Shown in pieces: positions 23,637 through 36,499 of a stretch of DNA of 64,000 bases. Source of the stretch: Capitella teleta. Lineage: Eukaryota > Annelida > Polychaeta > Capitellidae. Where the stretch lies: positions 214,097 through 278,096 of the forward strand of contig KB309137.1 of assembly GCA_000328365.1 (NCBI GenBank), given 5' to 3'. Both the position numbers and the translations under genes were made by a program. The first letter of the stretch is position 1. The number at the start of each line of letters is the position of its first letter. Under the pieces are notes generated by a model. The model was not told the DNA's origin. It did not search any database and saw nothing but the letters and a program-made list of their open reading frames with translations.

Positions 23637-23758
23637 AAGGACCGAAAAGTGCGCAATAGAAAAGGAAGTGAAGCAATAAGTTTTGCAAACAGAACAAGCA
23701 TTTGCGATTTGTGGATTCAGCTATACAATTTCAAACCCGAAGAACCCCTCAATTCCCC

Positions 23759-23780
23759 TAGCCGCCTATAGCGGCGGCTA
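23759..23780. repeat. GC-rich 8-bp-arm hairpin
   Basis: TAGCCGCC and GGCGGCTA face each other across a six-base loop. The stem is compact and stable and lies in otherwise AT-rich sequence. Confidence 0.6.
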
Positions 23781-26700
23781 ATAAAGGGTAAGTAAGGTTA
23801 CAGTGCATACCCCTTGAATTGAAAATATAACAGGTATAAAAAAAAGAGGGTTATCTGAGTGCGATAAAGGAATCACAAGCAACTTAAGGCTATGCTCCGT
23901 ATTATGTAAAGGTGAAGGAAGCGGTCAGGTACATTGGAGTCAGCGAGGGATTGCACCTGCGAAAAGGCCTCTAGCACATGGTGGCATTCTGATTCCACGC
24001 AGCACATAATAAGTTACAACTTACAAGTGCTAATCACATATTCTTAATAATACAATGCACCCTTGCCCAGATATATTAATAGAAAATAGTCAAATTACAT
24101 ACCTTCTGAACATGCTCATAATACATTACTCAATGTTGAGTACCAGGGGGGCATTTGATATGTTTACATTCATGTAACAGATGACAAAATACGTCAATTC
24201 TCCGCAGTTGAGTCGAGCTGCATTTGGACAACCATTACATACACTGCTATCGCCTTTATCCACACAACAGATAACAGTCCAGCAGTAGCAATCAATTACG
24301 TGTTCATGATAAAATCCGTAAACAATATTTATGTCTGGTGCACAGAACCTTGGCTTCATAACCAGATTGATGAATATTATCATCGTATGATAATATAAAA
24401 AACGTAATTTCGTGGAATAGAATATAACGGTTAGACCAAGATGCATGGATAGATCAAGTGTTCAGCAGTCTCCGTTCACACGTAACATCGTGATCCAGGG
24501 CAGCCAGGCAGATGGGAGGGCGCCTTGTGCAAATCCAAAAGATGATAACTCAACAGCTCATCAAACAAGGGGCCTTTAATCTTCGACACCATGAAAAACA
24601 TACAGCTGCTCGGAGGAGGAGGAGGCGGCTATGTGATTAAACCGGAGCCAAAAGCAATCCTCCAATAAATATGCTCCGTGCACACAACTCCTATCGCAAC
24701 CCCATAGAACAAGCGCAAGTCATGAAGTGTGTTCATGTTTGTAATATCCCTGCAGACTCCCAGGGTATCAACGGTGTTAATAATAGCAACGTCAGAGCCA
24801 GAATGACAATTATTTCTGGCCATTGCAATAACAATATTCATGTACCGGTATGTACTAAGGAAAGAGTCAGCGATGAAGCTGAATTGTATGAAACAAGTAA
24901 AATAATATCCTTCTGAATGAAGATTGATGAAAAGTCCCACAGAACTTGACAGTATTACTACTATAGAATTACTGTGTACAACTATATAGTGCTACTATTT
25001 GTTATGTCTAGAAGTGTTTTCATGTCAACTTTATTCAAGAATACCTTTTTTTTTTTTTTGGTAGCAATTTTTTATATTGCTTTTTTTTTTTTTTTTTTTT
25101 TTTCTGACGTTGCAAACAATTAAATGTTCAATCAATCAATACTTCACTTTATAGGCGACAGCTTCTTTTAAGTTTTCACGATGTTTATGCCTAGGCCAAT
25201 GTTTTTCACCAACGTTGTACTCTAGTTACCATTAATTGTGTATAAATATAATTATATATTGTGTGTGATATGGATGAATACAAAATTCGCGTTCCTTCTA
25301 TACCAACCGCCTTTCAGTGAAGGTCAAGACAAGTACAATTACAATGTATATATAATTATAAATAGCGTATGAGTTGACATAAATCACCTCATAATACTCA
25401 GCCACAAATTCTTCAATCCAGTACGCAACACGCGTGCCCTACTTCCTTGAGTCAATGCTCAAAAGCGCTAGAAATCCGATCAGTCATCCCTGGAGTTGGA
25501 AGTCATAAAAAAAAAAAAAAAAAAAAAAAAAGAAAGAAGATGGAAATGATAAGACATCTGGATCGAGGATCTCAGCGAGAGAGCCTGCTGCTGCCGCTGA
25601 TAGCAAGTGAAGCGACCGAATGATGGATGCGCCCAAGGTGCAATATGCAGTAATCATGCTTCGAAAATCTCAATGGATCGAATGACATAGCCGATCTGTG
25701 CTAAAACGGGATGTAAACTCCGTCGACTTTAAACTCACCAACAATCGACTTTCCAAGCTGATTTTTTGCTAAGCAACTTTGAATGAGGAACACCTCAACG
25801 CATAGACTTGAGCTTCAATTTGTATCCAAACATTACAATAATTATTATGAGATAAATTAAAAAGAAAACGAAGTTAAGCAATCCCCAATCCCACATGTGA
25901 TCTACACTGAAGTTAGTGACAATGCACTAGTAGCTGAGCCGGCTGGGAGCGAATAGCACCATGTACTGAGATGTAATTCCGGTGATTCTATTGAATCTCG
26001 ACTAGAGCTACGTAAGGTGTTCAATAATTACGTGCACAGCGAGCGACGATAAATGAAAGCAAGTCAACACTTTTGAGTCATTGAAAACGGATGTTTGTCA
26101 ACTGAACAGTGATCTATATTTAACCAGAATGAAGAGCGGCACTCGACGCTTCCAGGTCAAAGGAAATGAGGATGCCCTTAACTGTTTGCTCCTATGCACG
26201 TCAGGTGAGCCGAACAAAAAGGACAAACGTCCTCCAACAGCCATTGAGTTATAATAAATCGGTTCAAAGCATTGCAAAGTGAATCGCACAAAGTCGGCAG
26301 AGTTGGGTTGCTTTTGAGAAATGGGAGAACTTCTGGTAACTGAAAAAATATATTCAGTTAGAGGATATTTCTATCAAAATGCTGCAGTGATTCAATACAA
26401 GGTCAAAGTTCACTAACGAAATAAACGGCTGATCGAAGCCTGATTGCAGTCTTCTAATTGCTCTCCCTATATTCTCATCCCTTTTGTTTTTGACTGGTAT
26501 TCTCTTTTCACTTCTAACTAAATATGTATTCACAAAATTCATTATTCTCGTAGTTGAATGCTTTTCTTTTGAATCCGTCATTGTCGAAAACGCAAATAAT
26601 AAAATCACATTTTTCAATTCAGAACATTATCAAGCTAGCTTTTCTCGAGGTTGCAGAGTTTCCCAACTGTGGGAACAGTCAACGCACCCTGGGAGCAATT

Positions 26701-29394
26701 CCATTTCCAAATGGCATTAGAAGCATGCACAAACAATAGAGTCAAAAGAATATAGCATGTGCCTATGTACGACGGCTTTGCATTTTAATTCACTCCATTC
26801 TAAATGATTTTCAATTACACGCACAATTTTGCACATGATTGGGTAAAATTTGCATTCATTTTCCTATTATACAATGGATGCCAGCACTTTTAATTTCTTA
26901 ATTAGAACTCTCAAAATATGTACCATTTCATTGCTTCACTAAATTGACTATCCTCATGATTATATAATTCAGGGGTATACATGCATTATGCTATTTAAGC
27001 ATGCTACACGAGACATAAAGTTACCCCGGTATAAATTTATAATAATGCGGAATTTTCACAAAAGTTTATTTTAATCATCGATTCATTCAGAAGAGTCCAT
27101 GATTTAAATCCTCACCTAGAGGCTTGATTTATTCTAGGCTTAAATGGACAACCCTGATCAATTATACACACTTTCAGCTCTCAGGTCATTGACCTCCTCT
27201 ATACATTGTATATGCAGATCTGTCCACAAAAATCAATACCAAGTGATCAGTGAATGAATTGCGATGAGATCTGAAATTCTGAATACACTCAATAATCCCC
27301 ATAATTCCCATAAACTGCAGGCCTTGAATCATGATACGACAACAAAGAAGTAAACTTTTATCCTTGATCAACAGTCATGAATATACTTTCATAAATTAGT
27401 TCATTTGAGCACCAAAAAAAAAAACAAAAAAAAAAAAAAACTTGGCAAACCCTCCAATATGAATTGCGATTCATATAATTAATTAATTAATTATTCAGGC
27501 AAAAAAACGCTAGAAAAACACTCCAACGGCATAAATAATCTCAATATTGGCTATAGACAAGCAAAAGATAAGCAGCTATCAGTATTCAGCAGGGCGTCGA
27601 CACAAGTCGACTTGAAGGGGTTGGTGATTACTCAGTGTTGCTAAGAAGAACTATTTGCAGACAGAATCAAAGGACGAGATGAGCACATCATTATGATAAG
27701 CTTGATAGCAGCGATAAATAAAGCCATGTGATTAAGTGCATGAAGGCATAATCATATCAAAGACTAATTAAGCGTACTGGCATTTTGAGACTCATTATTT
27801 CTTGTGAGTTAGGAGAAACCCTTGGTGACACATTTGCTGGTCACAAGAAATCGTGTGCTTGGTGCATGTCCTTGCATGAAAGTAGTGTGTCGCTGACAAA
27901 AGTGCAGTTCAGAAAACGTGCGCTGCAACAACAGTTATCAGTTGATAAAAAAAAAAAAAAAAAAAAAAAAAAACCCAAAGTCAATTGCAGCTTCTTTTCT
28001 CTGTGATTCCCACCCCAAATTATTGCTGCTCCTGACCCTTGTGGATGTGACCAATAAAGCACCAAAAATTTAAGTTTGCCTGAACAGGAGTTAGAGAAAT
28101 AATTGTCAACACAATTGTGATGTCCACCACTAAACAAGCAACGTCCTTGGAAGCCACTGCGAATAACCGATTTCATATAAAGCTCAGCTCTGAACCTTGG
28201 AGCCCATTAGAAAAAAAAGAAAAAAAAAAAGAAAAAAAAAAGAAAAAAAAAAAAAAAAGAGGACACAAATACTAATACTTATTACAGTTATTAGCAAGGC
28301 AAACAGCACATGTGTACCGTTACGGTACCCAACACATGAAGCAGCCTGATCAGAGTATCAGGATATTAAATTAACGCCTAAGGCATGTACATGTATGTTA
28401 CTGTAAGTATTACCTATCTTACCGGTATATATTATATGCTTTCGGTGGCATCTAGTGTACTCAAGCAAATGAGGAACTACTAGTACGTGTATAGAAAAAA
28501 TATTGAACAGCTAAAGTAATGCAACCAAACACAGTCATTACTTATTAGAAACTTTGAATTACTGGTATACACCGTATGTGTATGTATTCATTTATTTCAA
28601 ATAATTGTATGAATTGTATCAAAATCTCAGATCAAATCCATCCATTATTATTTGAGCAAGAACCAAGAGACGCTCAGACACGAATCCAGTGTCTCCAATG
28701 AAGTCGTTCAGTCTGCACCAATCTGACCATTGCTCCTTTCTAACGACAGCCACTGCAGACAGTGTGCATTACATTTGGCATTCAGTATGAAATCTCTGAA
28801 ATGTAGAGACATTTACAGGAATACAGGATATATGTAACTGCATCCTGCATGAAAGGCTGAAGTGAGTTAGAAATTGAGACCCTTGCTTCCATAATTACAC
28901 GTCTCTGGGTTTATCAAGGTTTCCTGTTTTCCTGGTAGACTAGCCCTGGTGATAATTATATGTATCACATTCAACTACATTTGCTGGAGAACAGACAGGT
29001 TGGTACCTGTAATCTGATTATCTGAGACTAATCAGACTGGTGGTAAAATGCAGTTATTTACTGTAATTGAAAACAGTGACAGTATGAACAGGTCAATTTG
29101 CGATTTTTCTGAATTTACCCTGATAGTCATACCGTCAGTGAAGTTAATGCCCTGTGAATCATGGCCCGTTTTGGGTCTTGTAGTTGGTGTGGTTATGTGA
29201 CCACTGTGATTCGAGTTTGTGCGTTATGGTGGATGGTATCCTAACTAAGCAGTATTCGGGTGAACGAATTCACATATCCTGAATATGCATATCATAATGC
29301 ATAATAACGTACATCATTTATTTTTACAATGAATAAAGTTATAGTACCGGTATATTTAAATACAAATATACATACACAAATATAATCTCGATAT

Positions 29395-29740
29395 GTGAAA
29401 GTGAGAGGGACCATCGAAATGATTTTGACGTATAGAGCCTTCGAGATATACCATTATAATATAGGTCATTGCACATTACAAATGTCCCAAGACTCTGGTC
29501 GAATGAAATTGACATGTAATTGGGGCAATTGGCTGAATTTGTCATACGGTTATCAAAATTTAACCACGGGAATGGAAAAGGAGTTGGAGTTATAAAGCCT
29601 TTCAAATTATGGAAGTTTGACACATCGTTACAAAAATGTACAGGAATAGGGAGAGCCTGAGGGATTCAAAATGGCTTCGACATAAGGAGCAATTTGACTC
29701 ATGGAAGTTTGACATATCAAGAATTCAAGATTATACTGTA
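29395..29740. repeat. Internally repetitive segment of unknown class
   Basis: A phrase of the type TTCGA-GATAT or TTTGACA-TAT recurs at irregular spacing (for example 'CTTCGAGATATACC', 'TTTGACACATCG', 'CTTCGACATAAGG', 'TTTGACATATCAAG'). This suggests a decayed transposable element built from short degenerate repeats. No coding capacity was recognised. Confidence 0.35.
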
Positions 29741-30348
29741 AGATCCTCTTTTGTCATTCCTATATTCTTGTTGGTTCAATGATATGATATGCCCTAGTCC
29801 CATATACCCATATAACACAAGAGTGACAAGACACTCATGGCAGAACTTTGGTGACTACACAGTCCACAATGTTGGCATCTCGCCAGACTGTCACGGATGA
29901 ACACAGTGGCATATCTGTGTTGATCAGGCACCTGTTTCTCTATATGGGACTGGGACATGAAACATTTCTGTTCTAATTCTGAAATGCAATTTTTTCATAT
30001 AAAATCAAGTTTGATTCAAAGTAGATTGAAGTAATTTCAATAAAACTGGGACTATAGTCATAATAGTGGGTGCATTTTCAGAGCAATAGATGTATTGACT
30101 GGATTTGTAGGGCTTGTAAAATCAATTAACAATTGTGCTGTGCAGTAGAATAAGAGCATGTTAGGATCCCAGGGGTAGCGGCGTTGTGTCATGTGTACAC
30201 TACGATGCTGCTTCGTGGAGTCAGGCTAGTTGAAGTCAAACCAAGTGAGCTACGAACTTAAAAGTTAGTGGCCGTAAGTAGCTGACAAATTACAGCAAGA
30301 TGCCATGGGTGTCACCTCGCCCAATTCATCTGTCATTCTGTCATTCCG

Positions 30349-30404
30349 CGACTATTGTTGTGATGCGTTATGATTCTTCTGACTGCCAATCGCGACAATA
30401 GTCG
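30349..30404. repeat. Inverted repeat, 10-bp arms
   Basis: CGACTATTGT (30349-30358) and ACAATAGTCG (30395-30404) flank a 36-base loop that contains the recurrent GCGTTATGATT word. Possibly the remains of a small DNA element. Confidence 0.5.
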
Positions 30405-30555
30405 TTTCCCAAGATACCCAAAGTTAGTCGGCACTTTCCGGGACAAATATCGATCGTCGGCTATGCTCAGAGATGTGATCTACTAATTCTACTTCAGACT
30501 TCCGCTTTCAGCCATGTGGTCGTGTATTTTTAGCCTCAGCCCTGTTTTGAACGTG

Positions 30556-30595
30556 CAGACCTCTGTTTAAATGCCGGGGGGTTTAAACGTCTGCA
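30556..30595. repeat. Two-part hairpin with bulge
   Basis: GCAGAC plus GTTTAAA on the left pair with TTTAAAC plus GTCTGC on the right. There is a four-base CTCT bulge and a G-rich loop. Confidence 0.5.
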
Positions 30596-31621
30596 GATAG
30601 ATTCTATTGCGCACAATCGTTGCTATTTTAGCCTGATGTAGGTATTATTTCATGGATGAAACATTGATAACAGGTAGTACATGTAATACTCTGTTTTATT
30701 ACACATTGCAGTTGACCATGGCTTCTGCAGACGTTTCTAAAAGTTCTTGTAATAATGTTTTATCAAATGAAACACATAGTTTCTTTTACTTAACTTTTAG
30801 TTTTTTTTTTTAGCTCTGACCATCACAGTGACTAAGGGTTCATCAGAAAATTCAGTATCATAGTATAGACTCGTAGATGCATTTTGGTATAAAGAATATT
30901 AGTTTATGTTGAGAAATGACTGAGATATGATTTTTTCAATATTGTACATTCTAAGTTGTACAAATTCTGAAATTAATGTTGCAGACAGAGGAATACAGGG
31001 CCTAAGATATATACTAATATACGGTAGGCGCAAGAAGTGTTAAAGCAGGTGAGTTGCCCTGCAGACTCCTACAATCATAACAATGGGTCAATTTACAACG
31101 CTTCATCGTGAATACTCCGCTTCCAATGCAAATTAAAAAAAGACAAGGGGTGTGTGCAGATCGCAATAGAAGGTTTCTCACCAATGACAGCCTGATAAGT
31201 GAATTTAATAAGGGAACTTCCTTCTGTTTTGGTCAGCAGGAAGCAAGACACAAGTTTGCAAACATGCCGATCCGCAGACAAGCGTGACGTCATGGGTTCG
31301 TGTGTACTTGTTTTTATTTTTGCCGCTAGGATTTACATGAAGTGCGTTATGATTTCTCGCGCAGAGCTATCCAATATGAACGGTATCAATGCCGCTCTTG
31401 AAACGAATGAATTGTGAAACTACGGCCATACGTAGATTTCTCAGAATTGTTCCATATTTACCGAAAATTTTGTTTTATGCTGAGCGTTTTTTTAAAAAGA
31501 AAATCAGGAAGTAAGAAAACAAAACTGAAAAGATACGAATAGCTGAGTGGCCCCGTGCGCGTTTTTTTTTTTTAGGCACGTGGTGACTGGGTCGGATGAA
31601 TGACTGGTAAGAGCCAGCCTG

Positions 31622-31632
31622 GAAGAAAAAAG

Positions 31633-31664
<32 letters not shown>

Positions 31665-31667
31665 ATN

Positions 31668-31737
<70 letters not shown>

Positions 31738-31738
31738 C
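31622..31738. repeat. Poly(A) plus (TA)n low-complexity tract
   Basis: An A run of about 30 bases is followed by one N at 31667 and then a long TA dinucleotide run up to the gap. Confidence 0.9.
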
Positions 31739-31744
31739 AAACCC

Positions 31745-32099
31745 NNNNNNNNNNNNNNNNNNNNNNNNNNNNNNNNNNNNNNNNNNNNNNNNNNNNNNNN
31801 NNNNNNNNNNNNNNNNNNNNNNNNNNNNNNNNNNNNNNNNNNNNNNNNNNNNNNNNNNNNNNNNNNNNNNNNNNNNNNNNNNNNNNNNNNNNNNNNNNNN
31901 NNNNNNNNNNNNNNNNNNNNNNNNNNNNNNNNNNNNNNNNNNNNNNNNNNNNNNNNNNNNNNNNNNNNNNNNNNNNNNNNNNNNNNNNNNNNNNNNNNNN
32001 NNNNNNNNNNNNNNNNNNNNNNNNNNNNNNNNNNNNNNNNNNNNNNNNNNNNNNNNNNNNNNNNNNNNNNNNNNNNNNNNNNNNNNNNNNNNNNNNNNN
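31745..32099. other. Assembly gap (355 N)
   Basis: The run of N follows directly after a long TA microsatellite and probably marks unresolved low-complexity sequence. Confidence 0.99.
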
Positions 32100-33195
32100 A
32101 GCGTGTCCTGCGACTAAACCCCTGGATATTTTTTTTATTTTCTTTTCGGAAATAGATAGAATAATCATTTTGCCACCAGTCAGGCGCAAAAAAAAAAAAT
32201 ATTTTTCGCTATTTTTCTTATTTTAACAAGCGATTTTTTAGGACACCTACCATGTTTCTCATCCTGAAACAGTAAAAAGGTCAGCCAGAGTGCACCACGC
32301 ATGCGCTTTCGTTTCGTAAACAACAAAGATGTCCTTTTATGGCGAAGATGCTCTGCTCTGATTGGCTGAAGTCGATAGCTTCACGAGGGGAACGGGACCA
32401 ATCAGCCATCAGCCAAACCAAGCCATCAGCTGACGTTTGCCTCCTATACTTCACAATGGAAGCCATTCTCCCATAGGCGCAATGCTAACCCCGATATTCG
32501 GAATGCATTATTTCCTTACGCTTGCATCCAGGCATGGTGTTTTAGGCACGGAATGCTATCAATTGGTGCTATGAGTCAATAGAACATCACTTAAAATTCA
32601 GTTCCCCATCCCTTTAAACACCAAAAACAGAGTACTTCTCAAATATACATGAAACCCTGAACTAGACTATTATGTCACATTTGTATATTTCAAATAAAAC
32701 CCAAGTTTTTGTATATATCAATATCTAACTTTATACCAAATGATTACTAATATGCTGATCTATCATACTTTGACAGCTCGTTGATTTTGGATAAATAATA
32801 AAAATTATACATTTTTGCTGTCCACAAACAGCTTCTTGAACATAACGCACACATATATAAGTGCGTTATGCGTTCCGAAATGAGTCGGTTTGACCATATC
32901 CATTCGCCGTGCGAGATAGGCGGCAAAACAGTTGAACGTGTGTCCACATTCGTCTTAACGACGAAGGATACTAATGTGAATCACAACGTGCTCTATATCC
33001 AAGCGTTATGATTATGCAAGATCCCGACTTGTACAGATGCTGAACATTATTTTGATTAATATTGGCGTATGTTTTCATTTGTAGTATTCGCTACATGTAC
33101 TTTCTATGTCACAGGTGCTTGTTGCAGTCAGCGATCCTATAATAATTATGTAATGGTCTCTAATTGCAATCACCCAATGTGTGCAAAATTATTAA
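32100..33195. other. Intergenic, no recognised gene
   Basis: No coding family is seen. One GCGTTATGATT word lies at 33003. An inverted pair around 32842-32872 reads CATAACGCAC ... GTGCGTTATG. Confidence 0.4.
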
Positions 33196-33308
33196 TAGCC
33201 TGTCGAACGCTTTGGATGCATAGCAGTATGCAATACAACTTTATCAAGTATTCAAACTCAAAGTTGTATTGCATACTGCTGTATGCATTTAAAGCGTTCG
33301 ACAGGCTA
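33196..33308. mobile_element. Fold-back MITE-like palindrome (47-bp arms)
   Basis: The arms start TAGCCTGTCGAACGCTTT (33196) and end with the complement AAAGCGTTCGACAGGCTA (33308). They pair almost perfectly over about 47 bp with a loop of about 19 bases. TA at both outer ends could be a TA target-site duplication, as in Tc1/mariner-type elements. A long hairpin RNA would form if it were transcribed. No coding capacity is present. Confidence 0.65.
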
Positions 33309-33439
33309 CATTATATATCAAGTCGTTTCGTCTTCTGATCCGTAGAGGTCTCTGTCCTCGGATTTGTAAATTACTCATTTCGATGTACACGCAGCAGAGG
33401 TTAGCAGTAAATTGAAATGGTAAACGATCTTCCTCCATG

Positions 33440-34330
33440 AAATGTAAAAATGGCATTAAAAAAAGGCAGGGTACTGTCTTTAATTTTATTTTGTATCTAC
33501 ATGGATGAGATGATTGAACGGTTTGAAAAATCAGACATTGGTTGTCATTTAGGAAATAGGTTTGTAGGGGATTGGCGTGTGCCGATTATCTCACTTTACA
33601 AGCCCCAAGTCATCGAGCGGCTAAAAAAATGATTGCCCTTTGTGAAAAATTTGCCTCGGAATGGCATGTTTTGTACACCCCTCCTAAAATATAGAAAGAT
33701 CTGCTCACGATATTATACGAAGAACAAATGTCACGTTGTTTAAATTTGGCAACTGTACTTTGTTTGTTAAAAGAGATTTATTTCGATCGCATTGCTGTGA
33801 TTTTTTTTTTATTCTCCTCTTTGAAATCTAAATGAAAACTCTATATAATATTTAAATTCAATTAGGAAACAGTGCTGTAAAAAGATACTCAATATTTCAC
33901 CATTGACGAGGTCAAAATTTATTCCATTCTTAATGTCGATGCCGAATGTTTTAGCTCAATTGAATAGTCGGTTTGTAAATTTTTTTTATGGTTGTATGAT
34001 TAGCAGAACCCTGTTGTTTGGTATGTAGCAGAAACCTGCCGCAATAGCACTAGTACTATAGCCACAAATAATAGACGAGTAAATCATCTAAGTAAATGTC
34101 ACACTTTTATCCATTCCAATGATCTCAGAAAATCAAAGATGAAATACAAATTTTTGAAAGCATGTGATATAAATTTAAATGATACAGATTTTTCTACTGT
34201 TCGGGCTATTACTGACCTGCTTTATGAGCGAATACCATCATACAACTCCATGAATTTATCTTACGAAATATTAACTTGTTTAATTTTTTTTTATTTGGTC
34301 CAGCGGGTAAACCACTTTTATACAATGTCA
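33440..34330 (+). mobile_element. LINE (non-LTR retrotransposon) ORF2 relic
   Basis: A plus-strand frame at 33450-33632 contains 'GRVLSLILFCIYMDEMIERF' and 'DIGCHLGNRFVG', matching the reverse transcriptase stretch before the YADD box. The YADD region itself is lost. 'VIERLKKMIALCEKFASEWH' continues the fragment across a frame change. Farther on, 'LNSRFVNFFYGCMISRTLL' and 'NNRRVNHLSKCHTF' resemble the C-terminal tail of the same class. Stops and frame changes interrupt it and the 5' end is missing. It is an old inactive copy. Confidence 0.65.
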
Positions 34331-35362
34331 CCATGTACATGTGCCCCTTTTCTCCTCTATTCTTTTCTTAGTTTTTGTTCGTTATGTTCAATTTTTAATC
34401 GCCATTAAAATGTGAGAGTTCTTTTCATGAATAAAATGATATATACCGAGTGGGCCAAAAGTAGTCTTATCTATTCCATACTAAAGACTTCAATGCTTTT
34501 CAATGGCACAGTATTTTTGCGAGAAAGTGTTACAAAACAGATCGCAGTATAACAACAACGTAAACCTCAGAGAAATAAATATCTTGTATGGATAGTTTAA
34601 CATTCCATGCTGTTATTCGTATTATTTTAAATTCAATTTTGTCGACATTGATGCCGATTTATCTCAATCAAAAGAGTGCACCCAACATTCGGCGATATTT
34701 TGATTATTTTCCCTTTCAGCCCCTGACCACGGATGAGCATCATTTGGATGCCCAATTAAGGCATCGCTCGCATGATCGAGTAGGCCTTACAATGCATAAT
34801 AATGGAATGCATCGTACATTGTAAATTGACTGTCGGGATCATTGAGGCTCAATATCCTGCACCACCTCAACATGTAACTCCTGTCAGCCCTTAGCTCAGC
34901 CCTGAGTCGCAACCCAAGGTGCCTCATCTCCAGCGACGATACCACCCGCTATGGGCCACACAGGATGGCCAAGGACGAGAAGTATCAAGTGTCGGAAGGT
35001 AGAGAACGGGAATCTGTCAGCCTGTTTGGCCAAGTGCAGAGAAGAGATCCCTCAGCTGAAGATCTCAGAACTTGGATCAGCACGTCAACCAACAAAATGA
35101 TGCACTTGTGGCCCTCATCCCAGATTTCACAGCCCCTGGACCACCATCAACGCAGCCTCCACTCCATAGCTAAGAGGCAAGTGGTTGCATGAGCATCGGG
35201 TGAACCCTGCACCCTGTGTGCTCACGAGGAGAGTCTAAATATAGGAGAACAAGCTCCAGTAGGAAGGTGTCCAGACAATACTCTACAGTCTACGAACACT
35301 CTTATATTCGGGTCTTGGGGAGAGTGGAACATTCACACTTCATCATTTGCACCCAATACTAA

Positions 35363-35401
<39 letters not shown>

Positions 35402-36361
35402 CCAGAATGAAACATGGTGGTGATTGAAACTGATGAGGTGAATTTCCATTGAAAAGGTTGACTATTCTCAAATTTGATAACCCTTTTCCTTCATCTGGGT
35501 AATCATGGTGGTTGGATCATTCGGTTAGATACCTTCAACAAAATTTCAAAAAGGCCAGCAGAATAACAAATTAATCACACAAATACGCTTAATTACCCAT
35601 AACTAATCTCTGTGACTTGGATGGACAAAGTAGTTTAACTACAAAAAAATCTTTTTTTTCTTTTTCCCTTCCAAGTATCGGTGACCTGTGCACAGAGAAA
35701 TGCAACCAAACCATGTTCGTGAGCGGATGGTCAGTCACTTAAAATAGCTAATTAGTGAGTGCAATGATCTATATATTGTTAAGATTGAGAAGGCATGAGC
35801 ACAGGAATTATATAATAAATTAATAATGCTATTATACCGGTATATGTAGATTCAAAGATTACACGCGTGGTTTCAAGAGTGATATTATGTGCGCAGAGGC
35901 TATACGCTCTACACTCTGAGGATCGACTTATACAAAATGCGCAGGAGAATTGATCTGTATTCGTGTGATTAGAAATCATTGTATTTATAAAAGGCGATAT
36001 ATGATGCAAGTAGCTCGCACACTTCTTGTCATAGTATATTATGTATAATCATAGATGGCATATAATTACTCTATAATTCTATGTCAGTACCACTCAGTAT
36101 CGTTACCTGAATGGTCTCGGCTTTGGAACCATAATATTGTTATTTGTAACCTAATCTAACCTCGTTTGCTTGGTTTGCTGAAATTGCCATAATCGCATGC
36201 GATTAGATTGCTGTTATATATATATTATATTGTGTTATTTTATTCGACGAATATATAGATTATAAGCGAAGTTGAGACGGCGCCAAAAGATAAGACTTCA
36301 TTGTTATCGACAACTTGATATGATAAACGACTTTCGCTATCATCTAAGCCGCCCTTACTAG
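34331..36361. other. Intergenic, upstream of ferritin
   Basis: A GC-richer block at about 34715-35340 ends near a 35-base T run (35367-35401) and could be a retroposed fragment read on the minus strand; I could not identify it. The rest is AT-rich. Confidence 0.4.
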
Positions 36362-36369
36362 TATATAAA
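36362..36369 (+). promoter_or_regulatory. TATA box of the ferritin gene
   Basis: TATATAAA lies 138 bases upstream of the ferritin ATG. A start about 30 bases downstream would give a 5'UTR of about 105 bases that includes the IRE-like stem-loop, as in other animal ferritins. Confidence 0.6.
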
Positions 36370-36410
36370 GCGACACGTGTGAGCATTTTTCAGAACAGCC
36401 AGGAGACGTA

Positions 36411-36446
36411 TTTTGCTTTGGGACGTCAGTGAACGTACGGGCAAAA
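36411..36446 (+). promoter_or_regulatory. Iron-responsive-element-like stem-loop in ferritin 5'UTR
   Basis: The apical loop CAGTGA at 36427-36432 matches the IRE loop CAGUGN and is closed by ACGT/ACGT. TTTTGC and GCAAAA form a lower stem. The middle is asymmetric, and the fifth upper-stem pair and the usual bulged C are not clear, so it departs from the classical IRE. In animals, iron regulatory protein binding to such an element blocks ferritin translation when iron is low. Confidence 0.6.
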
Positions 36447-36499
36447 GCGACCTCCGAAAATCATTAATTCCAATCATCAAACGACGCAGAATTCCTAAG

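Larger units (their letters stand above)
20324..31564. other. Gene desert
   Basis: No coding exon of a recognisable family was found on either strand over 11 kb. Part may be the 5'UTR intron and promoter region of the p85-like gene, whose first coding exon is preceded by an AG acceptor at about 20331. It contains A or T runs of 20 or more bases at 25082-25103, 25507-25531 and 27947-27973 and an A-rich tract at 28211-28258. Several hairpins and an internally repetitive segment at 29395-29740 also lie here. Confidence 0.5.
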
